Shown one piece after another: positions 5,052 through 6,755 of a stretch of 6,755 bases of DNA. The position numbers were made by a program, and so were the translations under genes. Every line of letters starts with the position of its first letter. Positions within the stretch are counted from its first letter, which is position 1. A model generated the notes under the pieces. The model saw only the letters and a program-made list of their open reading frames with translations. It was not told the DNA's origin and ran no database searches. This DNA comes from Thermoprotei archaeon (GTDB lineage: Archaea; Thermoproteota; Thermoprotei_A; Sulfolobales; NBVN01), in NCBI GenBank assembly GCA_003661745.1, contig QMWS01000039.1:1-6755 (forward strand), in the 5' to 3' direction.

Positions 5052-5673
5052 AATTGATGCGGTTAAGAAGGCCATAGAGCTAGGTAAGGGGAGAAACTTT
5101 AAGCAGTCAGTGGAGCTAATAGTTGTATTTAAGGGTGTTGATAGGAAGTCACCCGAGATAAAGTTCAGGGATGCAGTGTACCTCCCTAAAGGACTTGGTA
5201 AGGAGCCAAAAATCCTCGTCATAGCTGACGGAGACATGTTAATTAAGGCGAGAGAGGCAGGTGTTGACGCGCTAAGCGCAGAGGATATTAAGGGTCTAAG
5301 CAAGAGGGCTATCAAGAAACTAGCGAGAACATATGACTGGGTACTCGTGAAAGCTGATTTAATGGCTACAGTAGGTAGGCTTTTAGGCCCAGCATTAGGT
5401 CCTAGAGGAAAAGCGCCCATACCTGTGCCCTTAAGTGCTGACATAAAAGTACTAATTAAGAGGTACATGAGCACAACAAGGCTAAGGAATAAGGAGCAGG
5501 TCTGGGTGGGCTGTAGGGTCGGTACTGAAGATATGAAGGCAGAGGACATAGTTGATAACATAATGGCAGTGATAGAGCACATTAAGACAAAATTTAAGAG
5601 ACCTTTCGAAACATCAACTAGGGTATTTATTAAGACTACCATGGGCCCGCCTGTTGAGGTGATCATGCAGTGA
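5029..5673 (+). CDS. rpl1: 50S ribosomal protein L1 (uL1)
   Basis: uL1 forms the mobile L1 stalk that binds helix 76-78 of 23S rRNA and guides release of the E-site tRNA. The 214-residue product has the two-domain fold. Domain I is built from both ends of the chain (about 1-65 and 160-214), with GKGRNFKQSVELIVVFKGVD near the start and FIKTTMGPPVEV at the end. Domain II (about 66-158) includes the family signature ATVGRLLGPALGPRGKAPIP (113-132). The RLRNKEQVWVGCRVGTEDM segment is also typical. ATG 5029 has AGGTGA six bases upstream. The stop overlaps the rpl10 GTG as GTGA, so the two are translationally coupled. The ribosome binding site may fold into a hairpin, a possible place for self-regulation. 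Confidence 0.97.
   Translation: MPLTRESLIDAVKKAIELGKGRNFKQSVELIVVFKGVDRKSPEIKFRDAVYLPKGLGKEPKILVIADGDMLIKAREAGVDALSAEDIKGLSKRAIKKLARTYDWVLVKADLMATVGRLLGPALGPRGKAPIPVPLSADIKVLIKRYMSTTRLRNKEQVWVGCRVGTEDMKAEDIVDNIMAVIEHIKTKFKRPFETSTRVFIKTTMGPPVEVIMQ
5656..5664 (+). promoter_or_regulatory. Strong ribosome binding site for rpl10
   Basis: GAGGTGATC is a 9-base match to the complement of the archaeal 16S rRNA 3' end, the best site in the window. It lies 5 bases before the GTG at 5670 and so decides that start over the ATG at 5694. It is inside the end of rpl1. Confidence 0.7.
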
Positions 5674-6755
5674 AGGGGAGTACTAGGGCAAGGATGTTGA
5701 AGCTGCTTGAGAAGTTAAGTAAGGAGGGGAGTGAACAGAAGACTAAGGTAAGGCCAGCAATAATCAAGAAGCAAGCGATAGTTGAGGAAATAAAGAAGCT
5801 GCTACAAAGCTACAAGACAGTAGGCTTTATAGACTTAGGAGGTGTGCCTACACCGCAGTACAAGCAGATAAAGAGGGAGCTCGAGAAGCACGGCTTTATT
5901 AAGGTCTACAAGAATTCCCTCTTCCTGAGGGCTGCCAAAGAGGTAGGTCTCAAGAACCTAGATCAGTTGGAGCCATACCTAACAGGTACTAACGCATTTA
6001 TCTTCACTAACCTCAACGCCTACGAGCTAGCACTAATTCTTGAGAAGTATACTGCTCCAAAATACGCTAAGCCCGGCGATAAGGCAACCGATGATATATA
6101 CCTACCGCAAGGTCCTACCGGCATACAGCCAGGCCCTATGCTATCGGTCTTCGGTAAGCTGAGAGTTCCAACACAGGTACGTGAAGGTGTAATATGGATA
6201 GCTAAGGATACTAGGGTTGCGAAAGCTGGAGACACAATAAGTCCTGAGCTAGCTTCACTTCTCAGGAAGTTAGGTATTAAGCCTATACAGGTTAAGTTGA
6301 GGCTTAAGGTAGTATGGGATGATGGTCTAGTACTGCCGTCCGAGAAGTTAGTAGTTAACATAGAGGAGTTCAAGAACGAATTAATGGATGCGGTAAGCGT
6401 AGCTAGAGAGCTAGCTGCAGAGGCCGCTCTACCGTTGCCGGAAGTACTGCCAAGCGCTATTACCAGAGCTTACTTAAGAGCTATGGGGCTGGCAGCTGAA
6501 GCTGGCTTCCTAACACCAGAGACTGCCGAAATTGTAATCAGAAGCGCGATAAGTAAGGCACTAGTACTGGCAGCAAACCTAGCACAGAAAGCACCTGACT
6601 TGGGACTCAATATTTCACTAGCTCCTACCGTACCTGCTCAGGCACCGCAGCCTCAGGCTGCTCCAGCTGAGGAGAAGAAGGAGGAGGAAGAGGAGGAGAA
6701 GAAGGAAGAAGTTAGTGAAGAAGAAATCGCAGAAGGAATATCATCACTATTCGGG
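5670..6755 (+). CDS. rpl10: 50S ribosomal protein L10 (uL10/P0), stop codon just outside window
   Basis: uL10 is the base of the lateral stalk; it binds 23S rRNA beside uL11 and carries dimers of L12 that recruit elongation and initiation factors. I read 362 codons open to the window edge. An rRNA-binding domain (about 25-130) includes TVGFIDLGGVPTPQYKQIK and KVYKNSLFLRAAKEVG. The archaeal/eukaryotic P0 insert (about 135-220) includes LPQGPTGIQPGPMLSVFGKL. L12-binding helices (about 225-310) lead into an alanine/proline hinge, a lysine/glutamate-rich stretch and the P-type end EEIAEGISSLFG. Family members end in LFG, so the stop should be the next codon. GTG 5670 overlaps the rpl1 stop and has a perfect binding site; ATG 5694 would remove eight residues. 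The N-terminus seems about 15-20 residues longer than in some relatives. Confidence 0.96.
   Translation, partial: MKGSTRARMLKLLEKLSKEGSEQKTKVRPAIIKKQAIVEEIKKLLQSYKTVGFIDLGGVPTPQYKQIKRELEKHGFIKVYKNSLFLRAAKEVGLKNLDQLEPYLTGTNAFIFTNLNAYELALILEKYTAPKYAKPGDKATDDIYLPQGPTGIQPGPMLSVFGKLRVPTQVREGVIWIAKDTRVAKAGDTISPELASLLRKLGIKPIQVKLRLKVVWDDGLVLPSEKLVVNIEEFKNELMDAVSVARELAAEAALPLPEVLPSAITRAYLRAMGLAAEAGFLTPETAEIVIRSAISKALVLAANLAQKAPDLGLNISLAPTVPAQAPQPQAAPAEEKKEEEEEEKKEEVSEEEIAEGISSLFG
6670..6713 (+). repeat. Purine-only low-complexity run encoding the uL10 charged hinge
   Basis: This stretch consists of GAG, AAG and GAA codons only and encodes about 14 consecutive Glu/Lys residues. It is the flexible acidic-basic linker typical of P0/L12 tails, before the conserved factor-recruiting end. 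The repeat is codon-level low complexity, not a mobile or tandem element. Confidence 0.6.

Noticed and set aside
4983..5666. Minus-strand open frame of 227 codons
   Set aside because: It lies wholly opposite rpl1, whose protein is unmistakable. The translation is Ser/Leu/Thr-rich without a recognisable domain, a known by-product of codon bias in the sense gene.
6020..6373. Minus-strand open frame opposite rpl10
   Set aside because: Shadow of uL10; no motif and no upstream signal.
6670..6713. Tandem repeat or mobile element at the right end
   Set aside because: The purine-rich run is the Glu/Lys hinge of uL10, in frame and expected for P0 proteins.

Overview
The window is a stretch of an archaeal information-processing supercluster. 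Thirteen protein genes lie on the + strand and nothing convincing is coded on the other. The organism is an archaeon. Ribosomal proteins eS19, eL39, eL31 and eL20 (LX), aIF6, a PDCD5-family protein, prefoldin alpha, archaeal-type Spt5 and a P0-type uL10 with a charged tail are never found together in bacteria. The unbroken order from rps19e to rpl10, the many GTG/TTG starts and the AGG/ATA/CTA/TTA-rich codon use suggest a thermophilic Thermoproteota (crenarchaeal) lineage, perhaps near Desulfurococcales. I cannot name a genus from the sequence.

Layout: bases 1-114 are a promoter and leader region with a TATA-like box. At the extreme left edge there may be the first codons of a divergent gene. 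Block 1 (115-2811) is rps19e, pdcd5, rpl39e, rpl31e, aif6, rpl18a/LX and pfdA, with gaps of 20 bases or less and two 8-base overlaps. A 108-base intergenic region (2812-2919) then carries a TATA-like box for ftsY and an unusual amount of dyad symmetry. Block 2 (2920-6755) is ftsY, secE, spt5, rpl11, rpl1 and rpl10, again tightly packed. The last base of the window falls at the apparent C-terminal SLFG of uL10, so the stop codon should be just outside. rpl12 (P1) is expected next.

Function: block 1 supplies small- and large-subunit proteins (eS19, eL39, eL31, eL20), the large-subunit anti-association and maturation factor aIF6, and a chaperone subunit for nascent proteins. Block 2 joins membrane targeting (FtsY, SecE), transcription elongation and coupling (Spt5) and the L1 and L12 stalks of the large subunit (uL1, uL11, uL10). 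Two small genes are easily missed: rpl39e (52 aa) and secE (59 aa).

This is a core, conserved region. I see no mobile element, CRISPR array, tRNA, rRNA or defence system, and no undescribed protein family. The observations worth a second look are in the DNA/RNA signals: the folded pfdA-ftsY gap, a TATA-like sequence inside a perfect inverted repeat at the end of spt5, a recurring 8-base stop/start overlap motif, and a hairpin that could mask the rpl1 ribosome binding site.
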